64,000 bases of DNA from Methanofollis formosanus. GTDB lineage: Archaea; Halobacteriota; Methanomicrobia; Methanomicrobiales; Methanofollaceae. The stretch is taken from positions 372,001 through 436,000 of the forward strand of contig NZ_CP037968.1 in NCBI RefSeq assembly GCF_019633745.1, in the 5' to 3' direction. Shown here one piece after another: positions 16,348 to 25,067 of this stretch. Under the pieces are notes generated by a model. It was not told the origin of the DNA. It made no database searches and saw only the letters and a program-made list of their open reading frames with translations. A program made the translations under genes and the position numbers. How positions within the stretch are numbered: position 1 is the stretch's first letter; the number at the start of each line of letters is the position of its first letter.

Positions 16348-19005
16348 ATGATAAACCAAATTATTTACACCTCCTGTAAGACCGGTATACATGACAGGAA
16401 TGCCGGCTTTCAGGTCCTGTCATATTCAGCGAAGCTCGATTTGACAGACATGGGGGAACTGGAAAGTCTTTTGTCCGGCTATCGTGCACCCATCGACCGG
16501 CCCAACAACCCGACACCTCAAGAGATTAAAACCCTTTTCCCCCAAGCATTCCTGTTTACCACATTGTCTTCGGGGAAATACTGCATCGGCCTCTCCACCT
16601 ATCTTGGTCATGATTATATGGGAGAATCCGGAAGAAGCGGGAACTTCATGAGTCATTTTCTTGTTATTGATAAATCCGAATTCAACCAATATCCCTGCTC
16701 TCTCTACTCAAGCCCGACATTCCGGGAGCGGTTAGAATTTGATGAGGTAAACCAGCCTAAAAAACCCGATTTTTTACCTGAAATACCAAATCTTCAACCC
16801 GGCGAGATTCTTGATATTAATTCAATTATGGAATTTATCGGAAATGACCGTGAAGAGATCTATCTTGCGATGATCGCCGCGGTCCTTGAATACAACAATC
16901 CGGAAAATACCTCGAAGAAGAAGATCCTTATCCTCGATGAGGGGGCGAATATTGCGAAATGGATTGCTGCGATACACTTTGCATTTCCTGTCCGGAATCT
17001 TGATACGATACCGTTTTGCACTTATACATATTCCCCCGGAAGTACGAATTTCCTTATTAATGGAGTGCTTCCAACCGGGACATCCTTTATTCCGGACTCT
17101 GCTGACAATATCCGGTATTTCCATGTTTTTGACTGCCTGAATCATGTATGGCCGGAACTACCAACAGATGAAGGCTTTTTCAAATTACTGGGTTTATCAC
17201 TAACACTATCATATAAAAATCTTGAGCATTTTCAGGAATTCTTATCCGATTACCAATACACGAAAGCCGATAAAGAACTGCATGATGCATTCTATCTTTA
17301 TGAGATCGTGAATTCGCAAGAACGTGAGATGAAAAAAGAAAAGATCTCTGGCGCTGTTAATTTTGATTCAAAGTATGGCACGGGAAAGACAAGAATCGGT
17401 CTGTTTAATGGATTGTTATCAGCGAGGAATGTAATCATTCATGAGTATGATCTTGCATCAAAACAAGAATTATGTAAATTATTAATTCGCACCGCTATAG
17501 AAAGTGATGATAATACTACATACTCCTCACAGGCATATACATTCTTCATTGACATGCTGCTCTCGACACTGGATACCGCCGGGTCAGATGAAATCTATCG
17601 TACGATATGGTCTGTTTACAATGATATTCTCGCGTTTGATAAAACATTAAATGGCAGTCTCATTAATCACCTCACCTCCCTCGACAGGATTGATGATTTG
17701 ATCTCTAAACTTACAGGTTCGAAAAAAGTATTTCCAAATGCATTTTTCCTCAGCTGGGCCCTCATTGGGATTGATGAAAAACACGCCACGATGGATGATC
17801 TGAAAAAAACAGACGGGTATTCCCGATTGATAGACCGTATCTTTGAGAATGTTGGTCAGATGTCTTCAGATTCTGCATCTCATTGTATGACAATTACAAT
17901 AACTACCTTGAAAAACCGACAGATATTTCTATCGATTATCAGCCGTATTATGTCATACTTCTCCGAGAACAATGAATTGAAAATCTACACCTGGAGAATG
18001 TATACCGACGTTATGCAAAATGCAGATAATGTTGGATATGATCGGGCGTATGATTATTTCCTCTCACATAAGCAGACCGATCTGATGTATCTTCTGTATC
18101 AATACCAATATGATCGATCCTTGGTTAAAAAGGAGGTATTTTTACACCATGTATACCGATATGTCAATGGGAATACCGACTACTCCTGGCAATATTCAGG
18201 TAAAATCTTCTCAAGAAGGATAGATTCTATCAATTCAACTTCTAAGCAGCCCGAAAAAATCCATGAACTCAAAGAAACTGTTGATCTCATTTATACGATG
18301 ATAGCAGATGCCAATCTCAAGCGAGATTTGGTTTTACATGTTTGTTCAATATTACCCATAAGTAAACCGGATAGAGACTCCTTAACTTTCATCAACACAC
18401 TCTACAATGGAAATAATGATCTTAATCAGAGTGATGTTTCCCCCAAATTTTACTTAATTGATGTTGGGAGGGTAATTGAGAGGGAAAGGGAATCCGGGGA
18501 ATTGGCCCAGAGGTTTAAAGAGCGATTAGGGTTATTATCGGTGCCTCACATCGGAGATATCTCCAAAGAAGACAAAATGGATTTTCTCAACTGGATTTTG
18601 CCAAATCTGGTATGGTATATGCGAAGTAAAGAGGATTATCGGGATCTTTTCCGAATCGTTGGTGACTTTATTCAGGATAATGTTGCATTTGAAACAAAAT
18701 TTCTTGAAGAGTTGGATCATGTCGTCACTCATGGCTTCGACAATCAACCCATTTCCTCGTTTATAGAATACTGTGCCGACAGCAACAGAGATTTTCATTC
18801 CCCCTTTGGACAGTATATCATAGACACCCTGTATAGTTTATCCGACAGTAAGCGTGATATGCTATTCAAGGAGATGCACCGAGTAGAGCAAAATAATGAT
18901 CAATTAAAAAAATATTTAAAATTGATATCTGATACTATCAGGGAACGTGAAGAAAGTACTTTACTCGGACGGTTTAAGAAAATCCTGAAAAAATCGGCTC
19001 TGTAG
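16348..19005 (+). CDS. GAP1-like GTPase-associated protein
   Basis: An 885-residue protein. The N-terminal 130 residues match the GAP1-N2 pattern: IIYTSC near the start, AFLFTTLSSGKYCIGLSTYLGHDYMG (given here in two overlapping parts in the family: a serine-glycine turn and a YLG-DY motif), then GNFMSHFLVI. The rest is mostly helical with few landmarks, as in the family's middle and C-terminal regions. GAP1 proteins are known only by association with double-GTPases and are predicted to be their regulators or partners. I start at the ATG at 16348 (GAAGGA upstream); a longer frame overlaps the GTPase gene. It is the last gene in the cluster. Confidence 0.78.
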   Translation: MINQIIYTSCKTGIHDRNAGFQVLSYSAKLDLTDMGELESLLSGYRAPIDRPNNPTPQEIKTLFPQAFLFTTLSSGKYCIGLSTYLGHDYMGESGRSGNFMSHFLVIDKSEFNQYPCSLYSSPTFRERLEFDEVNQPKKPDFLPEIPNLQPGEILDINSIMEFIGNDREEIYLAMIAAVLEYNNPENTSKKKILILDEGANIAKWIAAIHFAFPVRNLDTIPFCTYTYSPGSTNFLINGVLPTGTSFIPDSADNIRYFHVFDCLNHVWPELPTDEGFFKLLGLSLTLSYKNLEHFQEFLSDYQYTKADKELHDAFYLYEIVNSQEREMKKEKISGAVNFDSKYGTGKTRIGLFNGLLSARNVIIHEYDLASKQELCKLLIRTAIESDDNTTYSSQAYTFFIDMLLSTLDTAGSDEIYRTIWSVYNDILAFDKTLNGSLINHLTSLDRIDDLISKLTGSKKVFPNAFFLSWALIGIDEKHATMDDLKKTDGYSRLIDRIFENVGQMSSDSASHCMTITITTLKNRQIFLSIISRIMSYFSENNELKIYTWRMYTDVMQNADNVGYDRAYDYFLSHKQTDLMYLLYQYQYDRSLVKKEVFLHHVYRYVNGNTDYSWQYSGKIFSRRIDSINSTSKQPEKIHELKETVDLIYTMIADANLKRDLVLHVCSILPISKPDRDSLTFINTLYNGNNDLNQSDVSPKFYLIDVGRVIERERESGELAQRFKERLGLLSVPHIGDISKEDKMDFLNWILPNLVWYMRSKEDYRDLFRIVGDFIQDNVAFETKFLEELDHVVTHGFDNQPISSFIEYCADSNRDFHSPFGQYIIDTLYSLSDSKRDMLFKEMHRVEQNNDQLKKYLKLISDTIREREESTLLGRFKKILKKSAL

Positions 19006-19008
19006 AAT

Positions 19009-19056
19009 CGGGCATGAACGTGGGGCTCAAGCATACGCGATGAAAAACCCGAAGTA
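19009..19056 (+). repeat. dispersed short repeat, copy 3
   Basis: GGGCATGAACG, then GCTCAAGCATACGCGATGAAAA, matches the copies at 1065 and 3992 closely in the second half. It lies only three bases after the stop of the GAP1-like gene and marks the right edge of the AT-rich cluster. Confidence 0.55.
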
Positions 19057-19122
19057 TGATCCGGTTTTTTTGGTGGTTTATGGGGAGAGCAAGCTGTAAG
19101 GAATTTGGGATCTGAATCGATA

Positions 19123-19452
19123 GGTCGAATAGGGAGAGCCAGTTGCCCGGCCCTCCCCTTCTAAGAACCGTACGTGAATCTTTCGATTCATACGGCTCAA
19201 GCACTTCATAACCCCAGTTTGGGGCGGCTAACCGCGAAGAAAGTGAGTTCCTTCGATAGTCGCCTTTGCAATCCGGATCTGCAGTCTATTCACAGTTGCT
19301 CTGATGATGCTCCAGTCAATGGCGTTCCATTGACGGGCAAGAACTCTGTCTGTACCGTTCTCGCACAGTGGCGTCGTTGAATCATGTACATTCATAGATA
19401 TGCTGATAGTGTAACGAATCTTCTGTAAAAATTGATCAGGCCCTGCCTCCAA
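19123..19452 (-). mobile_element. Group II intron relic (reverse transcriptase deleted)
   Basis: On the minus strand, the region reads from the start of a group II intron reverse transcriptase (RQWNAIDW, then VNRLQIRIAKATIEG, the typical N-terminal domain) straight into intron domains V and VI, so nearly the whole reverse transcriptase is missing. Domain VI can form a nine-pair hairpin (GGGAGGGCC with GGCTCTCCC) and the 3' end is near 19126. Upstream parts (domains I-III) were cut off by the IS630 insertion at 19456 or lost. It cannot be mobile by itself. Confidence 0.75.
19165..19198 (-). ncRNA. Group II intron domain V hairpin
   Basis: A 34-nt hairpin with the canonical domain V form: 5' GAGCCGTATG with the catalytic AGC triad, a GAAA tetraloop, the two-base bulge, and 3' CACGTACGGTTC. 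It is identical in plan to domain V of well-studied introns. Domain V is the catalytic heart of the ribozyme, and here it is intact although the intron is truncated. Confidence 0.88.
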
Positions 19453-19456
19453 CCTA

Positions 19457-20659
19457 GTGTCCAGTCATCCCTCAAATGTCGGATAAAGTCTCAATAACTT
19501 TATTCGAGCATCATCTTTTGTAAACCTCCACTTAACTCGCGCTATTTTGTTATTCCTGTATTCTTCCCATGCTTTTACCTCGCTTCGGACATGATTAATA
19601 TCCTCGATTCTTCGGTTTAGACATTGTCCATAGAGTACGCGCAATTCAATCTCCGCCATATTTAACCAACTTCCATGTTTCGGTGTATAAACAAATTCAA
19701 ACCGATCCCAAAGTTCTTTTGCTACTTCAGGGGAATATGTCTCATAAAATGATCCCGGTGCGTGTGTGTTCAGGTTATCCATCACCAGGGTGATTTGATC
19801 CGCATCCCTATATTCATCGGCAATCTCCTAGAGAAATCGCGCCCAATCTTGTTTTGTCCTCCGTTTGGTGATCTTTACCATCCGTTTCCCGGCAAGGGGT
19901 TCACACGCAAGGAAGATATTACACGTACCACAACGACGATATTCAAAATCATATTTGGCTGATTTCCCAGGCGAACAGGGAATGGGTTTTCTTGTTTCGC
20001 CGATGAGTTGCTTTGGGGATTCGTCCATGCAGACGATAGGATGTCGTGGATCCCAGGGACGTTTATATACATCCAGAACCTGTTCCATGTGGGCAACAAA
20101 GGTACTATTTTGTCCCGGAGGTATTATCCAACCCTCATTTCTCCAGGGTTTCAGTTCGTTTTTTTAAAACCTGACGAACAGATTCGTGTGAAATAGCATC
20201 GATGTACTCAAGTTCAACTGCTTTGTCAGCCAATAAGCGCAGAGTCCAACGAGCATGGCCTTCGGGGGGTTCATTGCAACTTAATGCAATCAACTTTGCC
20301 TCGAAATCACCGTCGATTTTTGTATCATAGGTTCGATCAGGTTTTCTCTTTGTCAGCGCGTCATCAAGATCGCCAAAGACAAAACGCTTCTTCACCCGAT
20401 CGATCTTCCGCGTGCTGATATTGAGGACACGCGAAAGTTCTTCGTTTGTAGAACGATGTGGCTGATATTCGCCTTCATCGCAACCAAGGAGAATCAGAGC
20501 GTTCAAAACTTGTTGAGATGAATGCTGCCCTTTAGAGGAAATTGATGAAAGATGCTCACGTTCATCACGGCTAAGGGTCACGATATATCTTGCCACGGTA
20601 AAAATATTCTATTGTTCATTGCATATTATAATTGCGACCTTTCGTCATTGACTTGACAC
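19457..20659 (-). mobile_element. IS630-family insertion sequence
   Basis: A 1,203-bp element bounded by inverted ends that begin GTGTCCAGTCA (left) and GTGTCAAGTCA (right, read inward). A TA dinucleotide lies at each junction (19455-19456 and 20660-20661), as expected for IS630/Tc1 elements, which duplicate TA. It inserted into the group II intron relic. The transposase inside is broken, so the copy is dead unless complemented. Confidence 0.85.
19465..20596 (-). pseudogene. IS630-family transposase, frameshifted and with an internal stop
   Basis: The N-terminal helix-turn-helix part (20135-20596) ends just after a run of seven A residues; the continuation (ELKPWRNEGW and so on) lies in another frame, as if one A were inserted. 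The DDE part then runs from about 20134 to 19465 in one frame, interrupted by an in-frame TAG at 19828-19830. The catalytic residues are visible: VCMDES, LVMDNLNTH and WLNMAEIEL. Programmed frameshifting at the A-run is possible in this family, but the amber codon still makes the copy inactive. Confidence 0.85.
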
Positions 20660-20728
20660 TAGGGTATACCCTCCCTCCTTCCAAGGATGAAGAGAGAGGA
20701 TCGATAATTCGATCCTGTGATCCTCGCC

Positions 20729-21124
20729 CTATGGGTTCGTGAAAAATTTACCTGAATTCAGACCATAGCCCGACGAAGAGTTCGAGCTGAGAGCCATCTC
20801 AATCCGGCTGGCTGCGAAGAGAAGCAAATACGCCCGCACATAGTTCTGAATGATTTCTGGGACAAATGTGCCTTGAAGCGCTAGAGGCACACAGACAGGC
20901 ACTATTGATGCTGTCAAGCCAACGGTACCCATGAGAAGGATTGCCTGGGCCGGGTTCTGCTTATAAGTTTCTAAAATTTGTTTGATCGACTCTCCCACAA
21001 CTGTCATGGGTTCAGCGGTCTTAATCCAGTTAAGCAGTTTTCTATAGAGCACTGCTGTCTGTCCCTTGGCAGAACGTAGAGCAGAAATGAGCCAATTTTT
21101 GAGATCTCTCCAATTATTCATCAT
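20729..21124 (-). CDS. Hypothetical protein with a hydrophobic middle
   Basis: A 131-residue protein of no recognised family. A charged amphipathic N-terminus (NNWRDLKNWLISALRSAKG) leads to hydrophobic stretches around residues 62-85 (ILLMGTVGLTASIVPVCVPL) and 90-108, then a Ser/Asn/Gly tail. GGAGG precedes the ATG at a good distance, and two ATG codons are in tandem. It sits alone between two insertion elements, so its own transcription context is unclear. A membrane-active small protein or antitoxin partner is possible but unsupported. Confidence 0.5.
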   Translation of the reverse strand: MMNNWRDLKNWLISALRSAKGQTAVLYRKLLNWIKTAEPMTVVGESIKQILETYKQNPAQAILLMGTVGLTASIVPVCVPLALQGTFVPEIIQNYVRAYLLLFAASRIEMALSSNSSSGYGLNSGKFFTNP

Positions 21125-21149
21125 TTTAACCTCCTTTGCGAATCTCCTT

Positions 21150-22227
21150 GAGAAGTGCCGTTACGTGACCCAAAGATCGAATATGCCAGAGGCCCTGTCC
21201 TTCCCGCGTGCCAAAGAACGAACAATGGAGCCCCCCGTATACCCATACACGTGACTGGAGTATATATAATGAGCGTCTGGTTCGCCGGGGTGAATTTTAC
21301 CTCTCACTTGACTTCATCGACCGGTGGGATGCTCTTCTTTCCCTGATGAACGCCGGTAAGTTTGGTTGTCCGTTTCGCTATCCCGAACCCTTCATCATGT
21401 GGATGGGTTTGATTCATGTCTTTCTCCAGATGCCCTATCGCCAGATGGAGGGTATTACCTGGAAACTTTCGGTCTTTATTCCCTTGTTTGTTTCAGCCGA
21501 TTATACAATCCTTTTCTGCTGGATCAAACGTCTTGATCTCTCCCTTCCGGTCGATCCGACGATCCTCTCACGCAATGTCATCATCGCTGTCGATAGCACC
21601 GGGATCAAAGTCACCAATCACGGGGAGCGGATGCGGGAGAAGTGGAGGGTCCGGCGCGGATGGATCAAGGTCCATGTCATGATCGGCGTCAAGACGAATC
21701 AGATCCTTGGCCTGGAGGTCCCCGATGAATCAGTTCAGGATGATACACCGTGTATTCCTCTCCTCGATCAGGTCCAGCAGCACTGTGGCGGTGAGCATTC
21801 CATCCACCAGATCCTTGCAGACGGGGCCTATGACCGAAACGAGATCTTCAATACTCTCGAAAAACGGCAAATCCGCTTGGGCATCGAGACGCTGGCCGAT
21901 ACAGCGACCAGATCCACGGGATCGCCCTATCGTGCCGAATGCGTACGGGAGCGAGTACGATTTGGGGGATATCAAGAATGGGCAGAAGAGAATGGCTATG
22001 GGATGAGATGGAAGGTTGAAAGCGTGCTTTCCAGTGCAAAAAGAATATTCGGGGAGTCTGTGAGGGTTAATTCAAAGGAGGGTATGATAATGGGGGTGAA
22101 GATGAAAATGAACTGCTACAATATGCTGGTTACGATGGTGGAATGAGCGAGACAGCAGAGAAAATGGGGGAGGGGGAACACAGGATGGAGTTATGCAACA
22201 CAGCACTTCCAACTCTTTGCACTTCTC
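21150..22227 (+). mobile_element. IS5-family insertion sequence (ends tentative)
   Basis: The element carries one transposase. Candidate terminal inverted repeats GAGAAGTGC occur at 21150-21158 and, inverted, at 22219-22227, giving 1,078 bp, a usual size for the family. I see no clear target duplication, so the exact ends are uncertain. Confidence 0.6.
21208..22146 (+). CDS. IS5-family DDE transposase
   Basis: A 312-residue, full-length transposase. The N-terminal region (MWMGLIHVFLQMPYRQMEG) is the DUF4096/transposase-5 type. The DDE core shows IAVDSTGIKV (first Asp), a RRGWIKVHV strand, ILADGAYDRNEIF (second Asp), and the final glutamate region WKVESVLSSAKRIFGE. No frameshift or stop is seen, so it may be active. 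It resembles archaeal IS5 elements. The first in-frame ATG is used; no strong ribosome site is present, which is common in insertion elements. Confidence 0.9.
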   Translation: MPKNEQWSPPYTHTRDWSIYNERLVRRGEFYLSLDFIDRWDALLSLMNAGKFGCPFRYPEPFIMWMGLIHVFLQMPYRQMEGITWKLSVFIPLFVSADYTILFCWIKRLDLSLPVDPTILSRNVIIAVDSTGIKVTNHGERMREKWRVRRGWIKVHVMIGVKTNQILGLEVPDESVQDDTPCIPLLDQVQQHCGGEHSIHQILADGAYDRNEIFNTLEKRQIRLGIETLADTATRSTGSPYRAECVRERVRFGGYQEWAEENGYGMRWKVESVLSSAKRIFGESVRVNSKEGMIMGVKMKMNCYNMLVTMVE

Positions 22228-22271
22228 TCTCCAATCACGAACCGCACGATCCCCTCCCACCATTGAGCACA

Positions 22272-22350
22272 GATATGTGCAGATCACAGAACCGATCACA
22301 TAAATCCAGACATATGTGAACGATATGTGCAGATCACAAAATCGATCACA
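22272..22350 (+). repeat. Two 29-bp direct repeats
   Basis: The segments 22272-22300 and 22322-22350 (GATATGTGCAGATCACA, a short variable part, then CGATCACA) differ at two positions and are 50 bp apart. Part of the motif (ATATGTG) recurs between them. They sit between the IS5 element and the first gene fragment of the replicon-like region. Iterons or a protein-binding site are possible. Confidence 0.6.
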
Positions 22351-22368
22351 AAACACCGGGGATCGCCC

Positions 22369-22761
22369 TCACCCATGGTACCGATACCGACTGCCCTTCC
22401 CCACACCCTCACGGACAACTGCCGGGTCTTCGCGCTGCAACTCTTTCATCAACCGCACCACCTGATACCGGTCCAGACGGGTAAACTGCCGGATCTCCGC
22501 GTTCGACAACCCCGCTTCACCGCGCTCGGCCCGCTGCCTGAGCACGCTCAAGCACCGCGTCTTCGCCGCCTCCCAGTCGATCCGTCGGTCGCGGTCAGGG
22601 TGGCCCGCCGCCATCAGCCGGTGGTGAAGGTCGGGACGAAGAACCCAGTACGTGCCCCGCCCGGTCCTCCAAAAAAATCTCAAAATAGTAGTATCCAAAG
22701 CCCAGATCGGCCAGACCCCGGAAGAGGGGAGACCCCCTCCTCCCTTTGTTCCCCCGTTCAC
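22369..22761 (-). pseudogene. C-terminal fragment of an AlbA_2/RecG-like protein
   Basis: The last 90 residues carry the end typical of another AlbA_2 subtype: RIDWEAAKTRCLSVL, then EAGLSNAEIRQFTRLDR (winged helix) and a GKGSRYRYHG tail. Before this, TGRGTYWVL fits the preceding strand, and the rest of the protein (AlbA_2 and ATPase parts) is absent. A GTG overlapping the upstream gene's stop could start a 130-residue version, so a short expressed protein is possible. I favour a truncated remnant. Confidence 0.5.
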
Positions 22762-23261
22762 GCGAGGGCCGCAACCCCATCAGCCCAGGTCTCGATGCCG
22801 TCCCGAATCGCATCGTCCTCGTAGGACGAGATCCGCACCGAAGTGCGGGTGAAGGCGACGAAGTAGACCTCGCCGCCGGCGTCGTGGCACCGCAGGCGGC
22901 AGGTGTACGACTCGCGGCCCGAGTCGGCGACGGCCGTGCCGCCCATGGCGGTTTCGAGGTCGGCGTTGCCGAGGAGTTCGGCCTTTGCGGCATCGAACCC
23001 GGCCTTGTTCGGCGCACGGGCGGAAGCGTTGCCGAGCACGTCGCCGAACGCGTCCTCGTAGACGATCCGGGCCGTGTAGTTCTCGGTGGCCTTCTCGACG
23101 GCGTCGTGGGAGACGCCGGCTCCCTCCCATGGGGTGCACCCCCACGGGTTGTTCGTCAGGATGTCCTCGATGATGCCGTTGAACGCGGCAGCATCGGCGA
23201 TCGGTGCGGTGAGTTTGCGCACCGACGTCTTGTTCGTGGTGGACAGGACAAAGTCTGCCAT
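22758..23261 (-). CDS. Hypothetical protein
   Basis: A 167-residue, acidic, soluble-looking protein of no family I can name. It starts MADFVLSTTNKTSVRKL and contains a WGCTPWE motif, an FDAAKAELLGN helix and a YTCRLRCHDAGGE strand with two cysteines. GGAGAG lies at a suitable distance before the ATG. The regular beta-alpha pattern and clean codon use suggest a real gene. It belongs to the accessory region with replicon-type genes and diverges from the XhlA-like gene across 110 bp. Confidence 0.6.
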   Translation of the reverse strand: MADFVLSTTNKTSVRKLTAPIADAAAFNGIIEDILTNNPWGCTPWEGAGVSHDAVEKATENYTARIVYEDAFGDVLGNASARAPNKAGFDAAKAELLGNADLETAMGGTAVADSGRESYTCRLRCHDAGGEVYFVAFTRTSVRISSYEDDAIRDGIETWADGVAALA

Positions 23262-23374
23262 ATGCTCTCTCCTGCCTGGAAACTCCCGGGAATGTTCGCA
23301 GGCTACAGAATAGTATTCCTATAAGCAATATTAATCTGGCTTTATCGCAAAAACTACTATAAAGACTTTGGGTG

Positions 23375-23626
23375 ATGTGGATGGCCGCCGAGCGTGACCT
23401 GCGGGAGAAGATCGTCGAGACGAACCGTGACGTGAAGTGGATCTGCCGGACGCTGGAGCGGATGGAAGAACGCGACGCCGAGATGGAAGGGCGCCTCCGC
23501 GTGCTTGAGAACTGGCAGAGCGAGCGGGCCGGCGAGGAGGTCAGGGAGCGGCGGGCCGCCGTCGGGGCCGGGGGAGTGGTGGGGGGGATCGTCGCGGTGG
23601 TGGTGAAGGTGATGGGGTGGGGGTGA
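23375..23626 (+). CDS. XhlA-like small coiled-coil membrane protein
   Basis: About 83 residues: a coiled coil (REKIVETNRDVKWICRTLERMEERDAEMEGRL, here summarised, residues about 8-45) followed by a charged hinge, a glycine/valine-rich hydrophobic segment (VGAGGVVGGIVAVVV) and a short end. This is the layout of phage XhlA/haemolysin-like proteins that sit at membranes. The GTG at 23372, ATG at 23375 or ATG at 23381 could start it. It is the kind of gene found in integrated viruses. Function in archaea is unknown. Confidence 0.55.
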   Translation: MWMAAERDLREKIVETNRDVKWICRTLERMEERDAEMEGRLRVLENWQSERAGEEVRERRAAVGAGGVVGGIVAVVVKVMGWG

Positions 23627-23664
23627 CCGCCCCTTTTCACTTTCACCCCGTGCCCGGCCCGCCC

Positions 23665-23672
23665 CTATATAC
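23665..23672 (+). promoter_or_regulatory. TATA box of the orc1/cdc6 pseudogene
   Basis: CTATATAC about 29 bases before the ATG at 23694, in an otherwise GC-rich stretch, would direct a leaderless transcript starting at that ATG. This supports the chosen start. Confidence 0.55.
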
Positions 23673-23693
23673 CCTGCCGCCCACCCCTCCCGC

Positions 23694-24981
23694 ATGACAC
23701 CATGGTATCTCATGGCCGACCAGGCGCTCTTCCGCGACCCCTCCCTTTTCGAGACCCGCCACCTCCCCGAGGTCTTCAACTACCGCGACGCCCAACTCGA
23801 AGAACTCGCCTTCGCCTTCAGACCGACCCTCCACGGCGCCCGCCCGCTCAACGCCCTCCTCCAGGGGCCGCCGGGCACCGGCAAGACCACCACCGTCCGC
23901 CGGATCTTCGCCGAAGTGGAGGAGACGACGAACCAGGTCGTGCCGGTCCTCGTCTCCTGCCAGACCGAGAAGACGCTCTTCGCCGTACTCAGACACATCT
24001 TCCACGTCCTCTTCGGCTACTCCCCGCCGACCTCCGGGGTCTCGAACGAACGGTTGCTCTCCGGGATCGCCCAGGCCCTCATCGAGCGGGAAGCCGTGCT
24101 CGTCGTCTGCCTGGACGACGCCAACTGGCTCCTGCCAAACGGCATGCTCGACATCGTCCTCGGCCCCCTGCTCAGGATGCACGAGGTCTGGCCGGCGGTC
24201 CGCACCGGGGTGTTTCTCACCCTCTCCTCGCCTGAGACCGACCTCTCCCGCGCCCTCGACCCGGCCACCCGGTCGGTGCTCCAGGCGTCGGAGGTCTTCT
24301 TCCCGCCCTACACCGCCGACGAGGTGCGGGGCATCCTCGCCGACCGCGTGCGGGCCGGGCTGTACCCCGGCGTGATGCCGCCCGCCGTCCTCGACCTCGT
24401 CGTCGAGCGGGTGATGCGTCGGCCTGGACCTCATCGAGCGGTCGACGTTGAACGCCGAGAAGGCGGGCCGGACGAGCGTGACGGCCGAGGACGTGCGCAC
24501 GGCCTTTGCCGTCTCCAGGCACCTCCATATCTCCACGGCGGTGCAGTCGCTCTCAGCACCGGAGCGGACGGTGCTCGAGGCGATCGTGGCCGAGGCCCGG
24601 GCGGGCGGGCCGGTGGTCTCGGGGCGGGTGTACGACCGCGTCTGCCGGGAGAAGGAGATGTGTTACACGGCGTTTCATGATCGGTTGAAGCGGTTGGAGG
24701 CGCTGCGGTTGGTGGGGCTGTATGTGCGGCAGCGGAAGGGGCGGACGCGGGAGATCCTGGTGCGGGAGGGGGTTCCAATGTGGTTTCGGCAGATTCATCG
24801 GGGGAGTCGTCGCACGCTCTGTATTGTCATCGCGGCGTTGCTGAGAGATGAAGAACGTCGATATGAGACTGGAGGGGGAGACATTGGTGATCACCGTCGA
24901 CCTCGCGAAGGAGTTTGGAGCGTCGAAGTCGGGCAAATCGATCACGATCGCCTCGACCGAGGGGAACGTCTCGGTGCCTGA
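23694..24981 (+). pseudogene. Orc1/Cdc6-type replication initiator, frameshifted
   Basis: The first frame encodes the AAA+ part of an archaeal Orc1/Cdc6 protein: [13 protein letters not shown] (Walker A), VVCLDDAN (Walker B), a sensor-like LTLSS, and the arginine-rich lid, up to VVERVMR near 24418. The continuation, VGLDLIERSTLNAEKAG and the C-terminal winged helix (LSAPERTVLEAI onward), is in another frame. About 5 residues (the usual G-D-L-R region of sensor 2) are lost at the junction, so this is a small deletion. Homology ends near 24780; the open frame continues to 24981 without meaning and overlaps a small gene. An initiator fits an integrated plasmid or virus replicon. Confidence 0.8.
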
Positions 24982-25027
24982 GCATGAGGAGATCAAGATC
25001 GGGTTGAATGTGTATCGGAAAAAGTGA
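24848..25027 (+). CDS. Small conserved-looking protein (59 aa)
   Basis: The frame starts MKNVDMRLEGETLVITVDL, continues through KEFGASKSGKSITIAST, and ends in GLNVYRKK. The alternating beta pattern, the absence of odd composition and the clean end suggest a genuine small protein of two or three strands. It overlaps the meaningless end of the Orc1/Cdc6 frame. I recall short methanogen proteins of this type without function. The start has only a weak GAGAG upstream. Confidence 0.6.
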   Translation: MKNVDMRLEGETLVITVDLAKEFGASKSGKSITIASTEGNVSVPEHEEIKIGLNVYRKK

Positions 25028-25067
25028 GGGGGCAGGCAGGGGTTTAAACTCAGGACGTCTCTCTCCT

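Noticed and set aside
19065-19076. T-run after the GAP1-like gene as a terminator
   Set aside because: Seven T residues occur 60 bases downstream, but there is no supporting stem and archaeal termination is too loosely defined to call it.
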